From NCBI GenBank assembly GCA_009780275.1, contig WRAI01000001.1, positions 86,363-150,362 on the forward strand: a stretch of 64,000 nt of DNA. Direction: 5' to 3'. The DNA comes from Oscillospiraceae bacterium (GTDB taxonomy: Bacteria > Bacillota > Clostridia > Oscillospirales > UBA929). Of this stretch, positions 1 to 7,563 are shown one piece after another (position 1 is the stretch's first letter; every line of letters starts with the position of its first letter). Below the pieces are notes generated by a model, which ran no database searches, was not told the origin of the DNA, and saw nothing but the letters and a program-made list of their open reading frames with translations. The position numbers were made by a program, and so were the translations under genes.

Positions 1-255
1 GACGTCAGGCTGCTTCTTAGACTTGGCGTAATGCTTGGCGACTTTGCGCCGCGCGAGTTTCATCGCCAGCCCCTTGTCATGGCGCACATATTCAACGCCG
101 TGTCGGCGCAAGATTTGATACAGCTCTATGTACGTCTCCTGCACCAAATCGCCGATGTCGTGAATATTGCGGCACTTGGACGCAATTAATCTCGTCACCG
201 ATGTATATGTAGCGTCATAAATTTCGTTAAAACGTGCGGTGACCAAATCGAGCAT
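1..255 (-). CDS. ECF-type RNA polymerase sigma factor, N-terminal part (runs off left edge)
   Basis: Only the first 85 codons are in the window; the frame is open to base 1. The start ATG is preceded by AAGGGTG about 6 nt upstream. Residues around 33-45 read IHDIGDLVQETYIELYQ, the sigma-70 region 2 helix that binds core polymerase and the -10 element in ECF sigma factors. The C-terminal part is basic (KLARRKVAKHYAKSKKQ), as in the end of region 2. Whether region 4 follows cannot be seen. A hairpin with U tracts on both strands separates it from the small genes upstream on the same strand, so it may have its own promoter. The family call rests on region 2 alone; the regulon is unknown. Confidence 0.72.
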   Translation of the reverse strand, partial: MLDLVTARFNEIYDATYTSVTRLIASKCRNIHDIGDLVQETYIELYQILRRHGVEYVRHDKGLAMKLARRKVAKHYAKSKKQPDV

Positions 256-307
256 CAAATTTCACCCTTTCGATGATGTAATGGCACGGTTGATAGAAAA
301 AGTTTCA

Positions 308-336
308 AAAAAATCCGTGCATAACACGGATTTTTT
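308..336. terminator. Bidirectional intrinsic terminator
   Basis: A stem of AAAAAATCCGTG pairs with CACGGATTTTTT around a CATAA loop. The T run works on either strand. On the minus strand it lies after the small genes at 352-834 and ahead of the sigma factor gene at 255. Confidence 0.7.
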
Positions 337-398
337 GCTGTTCAACGCTTATTATTGTATACGTCCTGCCGCCCGCAGCTGCGCCGTAATGCGTTCAA

Positions 399-557
399 TC
401 AACTGTGTTTGTAATGTTTCCATCGGCTCAATCTGCCGCCATAGCCTGTCGAGAAATGTTCGCCCGTGATATGGTTATAAAAATACTCCTGTCCAACCAT
501 CAAAGGACAAAATGAAAGCAACAAATCCGCGCCATCTCGTATCCTGTCAATTTTCAT
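399..557 (-). CDS. Small ORF, possibly the 5' part of a frameshifted gene
   Basis: A 52-codon frame starts with an ATG overlapping the stop codon region of the upstream membrane protein gene by 11 nt, an arrangement typical of translational coupling. The product starts MKIDRIRDGADLLLSF. In the neighbouring frame the same strand stays open to a TAA at 352-354 and encodes an amphipathic tail (RLWRQIEPMETLQTQ...), which looks more protein-like than the C-terminus of the annotated frame. One frameshift near position 447-457 would join them into a protein of about 68 residues ending just before the terminator. No family recognised. Confidence 0.35.
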   Translation of the reverse strand: MKIDRIRDGADLLLSFCPLMVGQEYFYNHITGEHFSTGYGGRLSRWKHYKHS

Positions 558-834
558 AGGAATCGCAATTGTCAGGGTAATGGAAGAGCGGCAAAAATTC
601 CGCCAAAAACGCCTCTAATGCGCCTTCCCAATCAGTCGGCTGCTCACCATAGCCTTGTGTGGGTGGTGCCATTTCTGTGGGCATCGCCGTTTCAGTGGGC
701 TGTGGCACGCATATTCGAAGGTCTTCTGCAGGAGCGTCATTGCTGCGATTGAGCCATACGATAGCAATAATTGTCATGGCAATCAGCCATACGATAATTG
801 TGATAAGAATAAAGTGTTTGAGTGGGCTCTTCAT
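547..834 (-). CDS. Small single-pass membrane protein with Pro/Thr-rich outside tail
   Basis: 95 residues. The ATG at 834 is chosen because GGAGAA lies 7 nt upstream; an earlier in-frame ATG at 867 has no ribosome binding site. Residues 8-28 form one hydrophobic segment (HFILITIIVWLIAMTIIAIVW) following a Lys, so the roughly 65-residue tail is probably outside. The tail is rich in Pro, Thr, Glu and Met (QPTETAMPTEMAPPTQ) and ends in an acidic segment. A promoter with TATAAT lies just upstream. Its position upstream of an ECF sigma gene could suggest an anti-sigma-like role, but there is no zinc-binding anti-sigma motif, so this is only a guess. No family recognised. Confidence 0.6.
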   Translation of the reverse strand: MKSPLKHFILITIIVWLIAMTIIAIVWLNRSNDAPAEDLRICVPQPTETAMPTEMAPPTQGYGEQPTDWEGALEAFLAEFLPLFHYPDNCDSYEN

Positions 835-876
835 GTGCTGTTCTCCAAAAATTAAAGGTTTGTACACAACTTAGCC

Positions 877-905
877 ATTATATCAAATACTTTACCGTTT
901 GTCTA
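877..905 (-). promoter_or_regulatory. Sigma-A-type promoter for the small membrane protein
   Basis: Reading the minus strand: TAGACA, 17 nt, TATAAT. The -10 ends about 43 nt before the start codon at 834. It faces away from rsmG. Confidence 0.65.
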
Positions 906-910
906 GCCCT

Positions 911-1558
911 TTATGGTTTTCCGTTCATTTTTGCCCAACGGCGCGGATATTTCGTCGGCGTTGCCGCGATTTTTTCAATGATGATAAACATATGCTTTGT
1001 GCCGTCACTCAGTGTGTAAGGGGTGCGTCCCCGGGCATCCCGCATATTGCCGCCCAACGCCTCAACTATTTCAAACGCTTCTGCCGCCTCACTGCCATCC
1101 TGCTTCATTGCGATAAATACGCCGCCGACTTTTACAAAAGGCAGACATAGCTCGGCCAACACATCAAGTCGCGCCACACCGCGGCTGACCGAGATGTCGT
1201 AACTTTCGCGCCGCGGGGGCTTAGTGGCAGCTTCCTCACCGCGCGCGTGGAGGCAATCGACATTAGCCAGCCCCAGCGTTTCAACAGCATGGCGCAAAAA
1301 ATCGACTTTCTTGCGCGTCGCGTCCAGCAACGTCAAATGCGCACCAGGACAAGCAATCGCCAACGGCATTCCGGGAAACCCGCCGCCTGCGCCAACGTCA
1401 ATGATCCGCTTGCCATTAAAATCACACACATCAAGCAACGCCAATGAATCCTCGACATGGCGAACGTATGCCTCAGCGGGATTGGTAATGGCGGTAAGAT
1501 TAAGATGTCGATTGGTTTCAAGTACCAAATCGAGGTATTGCCGTTGTTTATCTTGCAT
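911..1558 (-). CDS. rsmG: 16S rRNA (guanine-527-N7)-methyltransferase
   Basis: 215 residues; transfers a methyl group from S-adenosylmethionine to N7 of G527 in 16S rRNA. The SAM-binding motif DVGAGGGFPGMPLAI is at about residues 55-69 and the downstream strand LLDATRKKVDFL follows, as expected for the GidB family. The start at 1558 (MQDKQRQY) has AAGGGA upstream; the protein is slightly shorter at the N-terminus than typical members (about 235 residues). It is the last gene of the minus-strand pyr operon, starting only 11 nt after the CarB-like stop codon. In many Bacillota rsmG sits with mnmG near the origin; here it does not, and no mnmG is seen. Confidence 0.95.
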   Translation of the reverse strand: MQDKQRQYLDLVLETNRHLNLTAITNPAEAYVRHVEDSLALLDVCDFNGKRIIDVGAGGGFPGMPLAIACPGAHLTLLDATRKKVDFLRHAVETLGLANVDCLHARGEEAATKPPRRESYDISVSRGVARLDVLAELCLPFVKVGGVFIAMKQDGSEAAEAFEIVEALGGNMRDARGRTPYTLSDGTKHMFIIIEKIAATPTKYPRRWAKMNGKP

Positions 1559-1569
1559 AAAAAATTCCC

Positions 1570-3081
1570 TTACAAAAAAACAAACCCGCACTCATCCAAC
1601 GGCTGCCGCAATAAGCAGTTCACAGCCGCAGCGGCCAGCGGGTAGTCGTCCTCAATGGCCAACGCGCCCGCGCCCGCACAGGGCAGTGCGGACAGTAATA
1701 GCAATTGTTCATCAAGCAGTCGATAATACAGTGTAAATAATCCGGGTAATTTTTTGGTCTTGACCGCGATATCTTTTTCCGCAACCGCCTGCCAATCCGG
1801 CGGCAGTGCCATGTCCTTGCAGTGCGGAAATGGCGGAAATGCCAGCCATGTTTCGCCGTCGGACAACGCCGTGACTGACCAGACGCAGTCGCGGCAGTTC
1901 ATAGTTTTGGGCGGGCGAATTCCCGGAACAACAAGGCTGTGCTCCAGTGCCGCCATCACCGCCGTCACGCCGCCAAACACCGGCAAGATGGCGCGCGGGC
2001 GCTCAGCGTCGGCAACGCTTTTAACGCTGTCAGGCGTGATAGGCTCGACATAATGCCGCCGAATGTCCGCCGCCGTCAAATATGGCGACAGAAGCGACGC
2101 CTCATAGCCGCGGCGATGCAGTTCGGTCACGGCATTGACAATCAACGGCTCGTAGTTGCGATGCCCCAGTAGCAGCACCCGCGGCTTGTCGGAATGTTTC
2201 ACCTCGTTTCGCGTTCCGCTGATGGGGTAAAAATAATCCGCCGAGGTTGTCACGCCGGTAGCTGCCGTGCTGTGTACGTTGGCGCGGCGATAGCCCGGCT
2301 TTTGGTGGCGCGGTGTGTCGCCGATAAGCGCCTCAATATCCTGCACGGAAAACCCCAGTTTTAACGCAACGCTGATAGCTGCTGCGTCCCGTGAGGCAAT
2401 CAGTTCGCGTTGTGCGTAAAGAAGTTCAAGCAGTACTTGAATGTAGATGGTGTCAATCCCCGTCATACGTCGCACCTGCTCAATGTCATACAGCCCGCGG
2501 CGCAGCAGCTCGGCGGCATGCGGCAAGGAGTGCTTGCAATGATGCACCAGCGCGCCGTCACTCAGCCGCCGGACGTTGACATCAAACAGCCCGCCGGTGT
2601 GGCGTGCGGCGTTGAGCAACGCCTTGCCAAGTTGGTTGGAAATGCTAAACATACCGTCGTTAAGCACTGCTAAATAGTCAAGATTGGGCGGAAAAACATG
2701 CCCTTCATTTTGAATGTCCCACAGCGTCGCGCCGTCTTTCAGCCGTTGCGACAGCGTCGCCAAATCAACCTGCTGAGCTTGGGCGACAAGCAGCGTCTCA
2801 GCACACAGTTCCTGCGAATGCGCCAGCAGCAAAAATTCATGGCTGTCAAACACTATGGCGTAGCGAAACACAGTTGCGCCGCACAAGTTTTCGCGCTCGG
2901 AGACCTGTATGGCATCGGCACGCAATAACGCCAAGTCATGCGGGCTCATCGTCAAAGCCGGCACGATGGCGCGGTCGTAATCAATTTGCTCAGCAGGACA
3001 AAGCCACGCGACAGAACCGTTGCTATCGCGCAATTGGATCAGCGTAATGCCCTTGGTGTGGAGCGGGCGATTTGTTGTCAC
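1570..3081 (-). CDS. Condensed CarB-like protein lacking both catalytic ATP-grasp cores (probable pseudoenzyme)
   Basis: 503 residues from a GTG start with TTGGAGG 8 nt upstream. Comparison with the large subunit of carbamoyl-phosphate synthetase from family knowledge gives this map: 1-140 match the C-terminal half of the first ATP-grasp module (PALTMSPHDLALLRADAI; then AQAQQVDLATLSQRL and NLDYLAVL); 186-255 match the oligomerisation domain (ELLRRGLYDIEQV, KLGFSVQDIEAL); 297-390 match the second pre-ATP-grasp domain (PRVLLLG, VTELHRRGYEASLL, YVEPITPDSV, FGGVTAV); 396-503 match the end of the second ATP-grasp module. The first pre-ATP-grasp domain, the N-terminal ATP-grasp subdomains and the MGS allosteric domain are missing; E. 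coli CarB is 1073 residues. The usual E-x-NPR-x-SRSS metal/ATP motif is replaced by LAHSQELCAET. It begins just after the CarA-like stop. A non-catalytic partner or regulator is inferred, not shown. Confidence 0.8.
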   Translation of the reverse strand: MTTNRPLHTKGITLIQLRDSNGSVAWLCPAEQIDYDRAIVPALTMSPHDLALLRADAIQVSERENLCGATVFRYAIVFDSHEFLLLAHSQELCAETLLVAQAQQVDLATLSQRLKDGATLWDIQNEGHVFPPNLDYLAVLNDGMFSISNQLGKALLNAARHTGGLFDVNVRRLSDGALVHHCKHSLPHAAELLRRGLYDIEQVRRMTGIDTIYIQVLLELLYAQRELIASRDAAAISVALKLGFSVQDIEALIGDTPRHQKPGYRRANVHSTAATGVTTSADYFYPISGTRNEVKHSDKPRVLLLGHRNYEPLIVNAVTELHRRGYEASLLSPYLTAADIRRHYVEPITPDSVKSVADAERPRAILPVFGGVTAVMAALEHSLVVPGIRPPKTMNCRDCVWSVTALSDGETWLAFPPFPHCKDMALPPDWQAVAEKDIAVKTKKLPGLFTLYYRLLDEQLLLLSALPCAGAGALAIEDDYPLAAAAVNCLLRQPLDECGFVFL

Positions 3082-3096
3082 CTCAGATTCCTCCAA

Positions 3097-4122
3097 TTAC
3101 GATTTGTCAGTGGCCGCCACCCACGCCGGCGGAATATATCCTGTAAACTGTACACCCCAAATCGGCTTATCCTTGTGTTGCAAACCGGCACAAAGTCCGT
3201 CGGATGTGCGATGTGTAACGATGAGGTCGCTGCGGTCGGCAAGCAAACACTCGGGCAGTGACAGGCGGTGGTTGTGTGCGTTGCCGTACATGCGGCCGGC
3301 GGAAACATCAAGTGTGGCAAAATCATCGCTGTGAACGCCCAGTCCAATGGCTTCCAACGGCAAATCCAGTGCCGCGCAGAGCAACGAAAAGCCGTTTCCG
3401 ACAGCCAAAATCGGCTTTTGACACTGCCGAATTTTGTCAATTAGTCCAACGTCATGTCCATCCTCACGCGCACCATGAGAAATAACGATGGCATCGTAAT
3501 TGTCAGCCGCCCAATTGCCCAACGGTGGCAGTAACTTTACATCAAAGCCTTGTAAGCACAACTGCCGCACCAACGTGCGCGAACTGCCCAGATCAACAAC
3601 GCCGATATGTCCGCGCGACGGCCCATGCGCCTCGTACGGTGTGGCGTGTTTGACCGCGCCGGGATACGCGCCGCGCATGGTGTGGTCGTTGAGCTTGGCG
3701 TGAAGTGCCTGCCAGCCGCTGAATCCCGGCGTGGCGCAAATGGCGGCACGCATAGCACCGTGCTCGTTGAGATGTGTCTGCAACGCCTGCGTGTCAATGC
3801 CTTTAATGGCGGTGACATAGTGCCGCCGCAGATAATAATCCAGCGTCTCGGCTGAGCGCCAATGCGACGGCGTATCGCACACATCGTTGACGATCAAGCC
3901 GCTCAAAAAGGGCTTGCCCGCCTCGCAGTGCTCGGTATTGACGCCGTAAACCCCAACCAACGGCGTGTTGAGCAGCAGCAATTGGTTGGCATACGCGGGG
4001 TCACCAAGCGGCGGCATATACGAGCCGTCATGACAACAAATATGCCCGATGGCAACGCCTGGCGAACCAAACGCCTCGCCTTGGAATCGGGTTTTGTCGG
4101 AGAGCAGCAATGTGGCTTTCAT
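3097..4122 (-). CDS. CarA-like protein with lost glutaminase triad (probable pseudoenzyme)
   Basis: 341 residues; ATG with TAGGAG 5 nt upstream. The N-terminal part follows the small-subunit domain of carbamoyl-phosphate synthetase (SYMPPLGDPAYANQ, NTPLVGVYGVN, SGLIVND, IKGIDTQAL, HGAMRAAI). Residues 170-330 follow the class I glutamine amidotransferase domain (IVISHGARED for the NGPGDP loop; NAHNH for QNH). The catalytic motif GICLGHQ is AVGNGFS (240-246), so the nucleophile Cys is Gly242. The HPE motif is TGY (327-329), so the His and Glu are also gone. Length and order are otherwise normal and the frame is intact. It cannot release ammonia from glutamine by the known mechanism. It lies 45 nt after pyrF and is followed by the CarB-like gene, the usual carA-carB order. 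Confidence 0.85.
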   Translation of the reverse strand: MKATLLLSDKTRFQGEAFGSPGVAIGHICCHDGSYMPPLGDPAYANQLLLLNTPLVGVYGVNTEHCEAGKPFLSGLIVNDVCDTPSHWRSAETLDYYLRRHYVTAIKGIDTQALQTHLNEHGAMRAAICATPGFSGWQALHAKLNDHTMRGAYPGAVKHATPYEAHGPSRGHIGVVDLGSSRTLVRQLCLQGFDVKLLPPLGNWAADNYDAIVISHGAREDGHDVGLIDKIRQCQKPILAVGNGFSLLCAALDLPLEAIGLGVHSDDFATLDVSAGRMYGNAHNHRLSLPECLLADRSDLIVTHRTSDGLCAGLQHKDKPIWGVQFTGYIPPAWVAATDKS

Positions 4123-4167
4123 GGAAACTCCTATTTATCTGTTTGCAGGGCGCTCGGTGTGCGCCGC

Positions 4168-5040
4168 CTATATAATTTTTTGCAACTTCTCTCGCATATC
4201 TAATGCTTCGGCCCGCGCTGCCTCAGCGTAATGCCCGCCGCGTTTCTGCCACGCCCGCAAAATATCACGTGAATTATTGACGATTGCGTGACCGCCGTTG
4301 GCAAAGGCAGGGGCAACACTTGCCGCCGTGCCGCCTTGCGCGCCATAGCCGGGGATTAAGAAAACAGTGTCGGGCATGGCGTCTCGCAATTCGGTCAATT
4401 GTGCCGGATGCGTTGCGCCGACAACAATGCCGATATGCCGGTTGTGCAGTGCCGCCAGTTGTTCGGCAATATGCCGGTAAACCGGCTTGCCATCAACAAG
4501 TAAGTCTTGCACGTCGCTCGACGATGGGTTCGATGTCTTGACCAACACAAAAATATCGCGATCATACGCCTCGCAAGCGTCAAGAAACGGGTCAAGATTG
4601 TCACTGCCCTGATACGGGTTGACAGTCATACAGTCGCAGCCGAACGCCTCATATTCGGTATTGCCGATCCTGGTTTTTCCGATAAATGCCTGCGCGTACT
4701 GCGCCGATGTTGAACCAATGTCACCGCGTTTGGCATCGGCGATGATGTAGTAGCCCAACTGCTTAGCGTACTTGACGCTCTCGGCAAAGGCAATCATGCC
4801 CGGCACGCCGAACGCCTCATGACACGCCAACTGCGGTTTGACAGCCGGCACAATGTCTTGCAGCGCGTCCAAAATGCCCTTGTTAAATTCCAGAATGGCA
4901 GCCCCCGCGGCCTCCGGCGTTTCGCCCTGCGCGGCGATATGCTTGTCCAGCAATTCAGCGGGCAACATATCCAATCGCAGATCGAGCCCCACAACGGTGG
5001 GGTTCTGTTTGGCGGCGATGGCGGCAATTAGCTTATTCAT
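4168..5040 (-). CDS. pyrF: Orotidine 5'-phosphate decarboxylase
   Basis: 290 residues; converts OMP to UMP in the last step of pyrimidine synthesis. The length and the motif DAKRGDIGSTSAQYA (catalytic Lys and Asp) place it in the longer bacterial 'type 2' group (about 270-310 residues) rather than the 230-residue type. GLDLRLDMLP near the N-terminus and VGATHPAQLTELRDAMP, IPGYGAQGG near the C-terminus are the phosphate-binding parts. The ATG overlaps the pyrC stop codon by 8 nt, so the two are probably translationally coupled. Confidence 0.96.
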   Translation of the reverse strand: MNKLIAAIAAKQNPTVVGLDLRLDMLPAELLDKHIAAQGETPEAAGAAILEFNKGILDALQDIVPAVKPQLACHEAFGVPGMIAFAESVKYAKQLGYYIIADAKRGDIGSTSAQYAQAFIGKTRIGNTEYEAFGCDCMTVNPYQGSDNLDPFLDACEAYDRDIFVLVKTSNPSSSDVQDLLVDGKPVYRHIAEQLAALHNRHIGIVVGATHPAQLTELRDAMPDTVFLIPGYGAQGGTAASVAPAFANGGHAIVNNSRDILRAWQKRGGHYAEAARAEALDMREKLQKII

Positions 5041-6058
5041 AAGTAACTTTTCCTCTCAACTTCATGCCTGTAAACGGCGTATTGACACATCGCCCCGACG
5101 GCTGATATGTGTATTCGGCGTCTAAGTCAATTTGCACTGTCTCATCCGTTGACGGTAAACCTAAAATGCGGCGCGGCGCATGACAGAGCTTGTCAACAAT
5201 CTGTTCAAGTGTCAGCAAGCCGGTGAAATATAATGCCGTCAGTGTCGCCGGCCACAACGTTTCTAAGCCGATGATGCCGTTGGGTGGCTTGTTGCGCATC
5301 TTTTCTACCCAATGGTGCGGCGCATGGTCGGTCGCAATGGCATCAATTGTGCCGTCTTGCAAAGCTTCAAGAACAGCCTCAATATCGGCCTGTGTCGCCA
5401 GCGGCGGCGCCATGCGGGCGTTGCCGCCAAATGTCGCCACTGCGTCCTTGGTGAAGGTAAAGTGGTGCGGCGCGACCTCGCAAGTGACGGGTAAGCCGTC
5501 ACGCTTTGCCTGTCGAATAAACGCCAGTGCATTAGCACGGCTGACATGCGCGATATGTATCGGCACGCCTGTTTTGGCCGCCAGTTCACAATCCCGCGAG
5601 ACTTGCTCTATTTCCGGCTCACAGTGGTCAATCAGCGGCAAGCCGACAGCCTGCGCCTCACGCATCGCCGCTTCCATGATAACATCGCTGACAGGTATGC
5701 CGTCATCACTCAACGCAACAACGCCGGCTTGCTTCAATGCCGCAAAGTCGGTCAGCTCCTGTCCGCGTTGCCCGACAGTTACGGCGGCAATGATGTGAAC
5801 ATTGGCGTAGGGGCGGCATTCTGCCGCCCGCGGGCGACTGCAAGTCGCCCCTATGTGGGCAATACGCTCACGCAACCGCGTCACCATCGCTGCGTTGTCA
5901 ATGGGCGGTGCCGTATTGGGCATCATGACAATGTCGGCAATGCCGTTGGCCGCAGCAATCCGCGTCCCCTCGGCAATGTCAGTCTTATACGTCTGCCCCG
6001 GGTCGCGAAGATGAACATGCATATCGCATGCAGCGGGGAGGGTTATGATATTTGACAT
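5033..6058 (-). CDS. pyrC: Dihydroorotase, carrying an in-frame palindromic insertion
   Basis: 341 residues; interconverts carbamoyl-aspartate and dihydroorotate. The start ATG at 6058 has AGGAGA upstream. DMHVHLRDPG holds the first metal-binding His pair; EVAPHHF, HVSRANAL and ATDHAPHH supply further metal and catalytic residues. Between the helix ending RIAHIGAT and the strand NVHIIAAVT lies an extra stretch CSRPRAAECRPY encoded by a GC-rich double hairpin (5808-5853) that looks like a mobile palindrome, so the protein is probably active with a surface loop. No pyrB, pyrD or pyrK is in the window. A dispersed repeat covers its leader. Confidence 0.95.
   Translation of the reverse strand: MSNIITLPAACDMHVHLRDPGQTYKTDIAEGTRIAAANGIADIVMMPNTAPPIDNAAMVTRLRERIAHIGATCSRPRAAECRPYANVHIIAAVTVGQRGQELTDFAALKQAGVVALSDDGIPVSDVIMEAAMREAQAVGLPLIDHCEPEIEQVSRDCELAAKTGVPIHIAHVSRANALAFIRQAKRDGLPVTCEVAPHHFTFTKDAVATFGGNARMAPPLATQADIEAVLEALQDGTIDAIATDHAPHHWVEKMRNKPPNGIIGLETLWPATLTALYFTGLLTLEQIVDKLCHAPRRILGLPSTDETVQIDLDAEYTYQPSGRCVNTPFTGMKLRGKVTYE
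5808..5853. repeat. REP-like double hairpin inserted inside pyrC
   Basis: The element begins TAGGGGCGGC and ends CGCCCCTA. It holds two hairpins: GGGCGGC-ATTCT-GCCGCCC and GGGCGACT-GCA-AGTCGCCC, closed by a TAGG/CCTA outer pair. It encodes the extra loop in dihydroorotase. The first hairpin recurs inside addB at 52320-52341. Confidence 0.8.
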
Positions 6059-6067
6059 GGTGAGGTT

Positions 6068-6104
6068 CTCCTGTCGCGCCTCGTGTACGCGTGCTGTTCG
6101 CCAA
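6068..6104 (-). repeat. Dispersed leader repeat, copy ahead of pyrC
   Basis: On the minus strand this reads TTGGCGAACAG, then 11 nt, then GAGGCGCGACAGGAG; the final AGGAG serves as the pyrC ribosome binding site. Other copies: 7725, 13230, 17526, 21135, 21243, 24820 and 31090. Confidence 0.6.
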
Positions 6105-6199
6105 AACTTCGGCATTACAACTTCCGCGCCGTTGGCTGTGCCAACTATGCGAAAGTTTCTATGCACTCCATTTTTGGCGGCACGCTACTCGGCAGTTCT

Positions 6200-7438
6200 T
6201 TATGGATTAAACTGCTTCATCACAACACCTGTTGTTAATTTCGGGTAAAAGTATGTCGATTTCTGCGGCATACGCTCGCCCGCGAGAGATACATCGGCCA
6301 TTTGTTCAATGCGGGTGGCGTTGAGCAGGAAAGCACACTGCGCTTCGCCGTTGTCTACCGCGTCAAGCGCCGTTTGCAGTGAGCGGGTGTATTTAATGTG
6401 GCTTTGCGCCGCCAGCTCAGCTTTGCCAATGCCTAAAACGGGCTCTAAAATCATGTTGTGCAGCAGCGCCACATCCAAGCCGCGGTACGCCTCGCTATGC
6501 TGAGGCAGTGCTTTGGCCATTTCAGCGCGGTCACGCAACGTCAACAACGCATAATGCCGGTTGCCGGCATAGAGCGCGACAGTGTCTTCGCGCTTAGCAA
6601 GCTGCTCTTCGACATTGGCAATGTCTTCGCACAATGTGATCTCAAAGTGCGGCGACAGCTGCATCAATACATCGGTTGCCGAGAAGTTGTCCACATTAAA
6701 GACAAGGCGGTGTGTCGGCCAAATCACCAGTCCATCGTCAGCCATATCGACCAGCATGGTCATAATACGCGAAGCATTGATATCGGGGTGTTCATTATAA
6801 TATTCCAATGCTGTGGTATAGCGGTGGTGCCCGTCGGCAATATAGAGCGTCTTGTCATGAAACGCCTCTGTGATTTTTTGCGTATCGGTCGGGTCATCAA
6901 TACGCCAAAAGCGGTGAACAACGCCGTCTTCGTCAGAGAACTCCAAGTCAGGCGCATTTGTCGTATAACCGGACATTAACCTATCGACTGCCCGCTGCGG
7001 GTCTTGATACAGGCAGTAAATCTGACTGAAATTGCAGTGTGTAGCATCCATCAAGGCGTAGCGGTCACCTCGTGCCTTGGGTAAAATTTCCTCGTGCGGC
7101 AACACAACGCCGGCCGCAAACGGCTCCAAACCGACATCGCCGATGATGCCGGTAATCTTGCGGCGCGTGCCTCTGTCATCAAACTCCTCTTGATACACCG
7201 TAAACGAAGGCGCGTCATCGGTCGCCAAAATCCCGCCGCCCAACCAGTCTTTTAACGTTTCCGCCGCCTCGCCGTAATCAGTCGGCTTCTCCAAGCGGAT
7301 GACATTATATTTGTTTTTTGCCAGCAATGCCTGCTCTTCTTTGTCATAAATGATGTCATAAGGCGGGCAGACAAGCAGCGTGATGTCACCTGCCTCAGGT
7401 GTGTACCGCAGAGCGCGGAATGGAAATACGTTAGCCAT
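6200..7438 (-). CDS. DUF1015 family protein
   Basis: 412 residues; the start at 7438 (MANVFPFRALRY) has GGGAGG 7 nt upstream. It matches the DUF1015 family common in Clostridia: an N-terminal FRALRYTPE and VCPPYDII motif, and a central YIADGHHRYTTALEY motif at about residues 205-219. The DGHHR motif resembles that of ParB/sulfiredoxin-fold proteins, some of which are nucleotide-dependent kinases, but no activity is established here. It is the first gene of the operon driven from 7468-7496, so whatever it does is co-expressed with pyrimidine genes. The biochemical role is unknown. Confidence 0.88.
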   Translation of the reverse strand: MANVFPFRALRYTPEAGDITLLVCPPYDIIYDKEEQALLAKNKYNVIRLEKPTDYGEAAETLKDWLGGGILATDDAPSFTVYQEEFDDRGTRRKITGIIGDVGLEPFAAGVVLPHEEILPKARGDRYALMDATHCNFSQIYCLYQDPQRAVDRLMSGYTTNAPDLEFSDEDGVVHRFWRIDDPTDTQKITEAFHDKTLYIADGHHRYTTALEYYNEHPDINASRIMTMLVDMADDGLVIWPTHRLVFNVDNFSATDVLMQLSPHFEITLCEDIANVEEQLAKREDTVALYAGNRHYALLTLRDRAEMAKALPQHSEAYRGLDVALLHNMILEPVLGIGKAELAAQSHIKYTRSLQTALDAVDNGEAQCAFLLNATRIEQMADVSLAGERMPQKSTYFYPKLTTGVVMKQFNP

Positions 7439-7467
7439 AAAATAACCTCCCAATGTATTTATGTCGT

Positions 7468-7496
7468 ATTATACCATATATTCCCCCTGCTGACAA
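7468..7496 (-). promoter_or_regulatory. Strong sigma-A-type promoter of the DUF1015-pyr operon
   Basis: Minus strand: TTGTCA, 17 nt, perfect TATAAT. The predicted 5' leader is only about 20 nt, too short for a PyrR-type attenuator. Confidence 0.85.
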
Positions 7497-7563
7497 TGCA
7501 TGGAATAGAAAATTTCTGATAAACTATAGCAAGAGACAATCACACACAAGGAGGAAGTTTGTT

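Noticed and set aside
1754..3334. Plus-strand ORFs opposite the CarA/CarB-like genes
   Set aside because: They are antisense shadows: no ribosome binding sites, no domains, and unlikely amino acid composition.
1570..4122. CarA/CarB-like genes as simple pseudogenes
   Set aside because: Both frames are uninterrupted over 341 and 503 codons with good ribosome binding sites and downstream rsmG coupling, so decay alone does not explain them.
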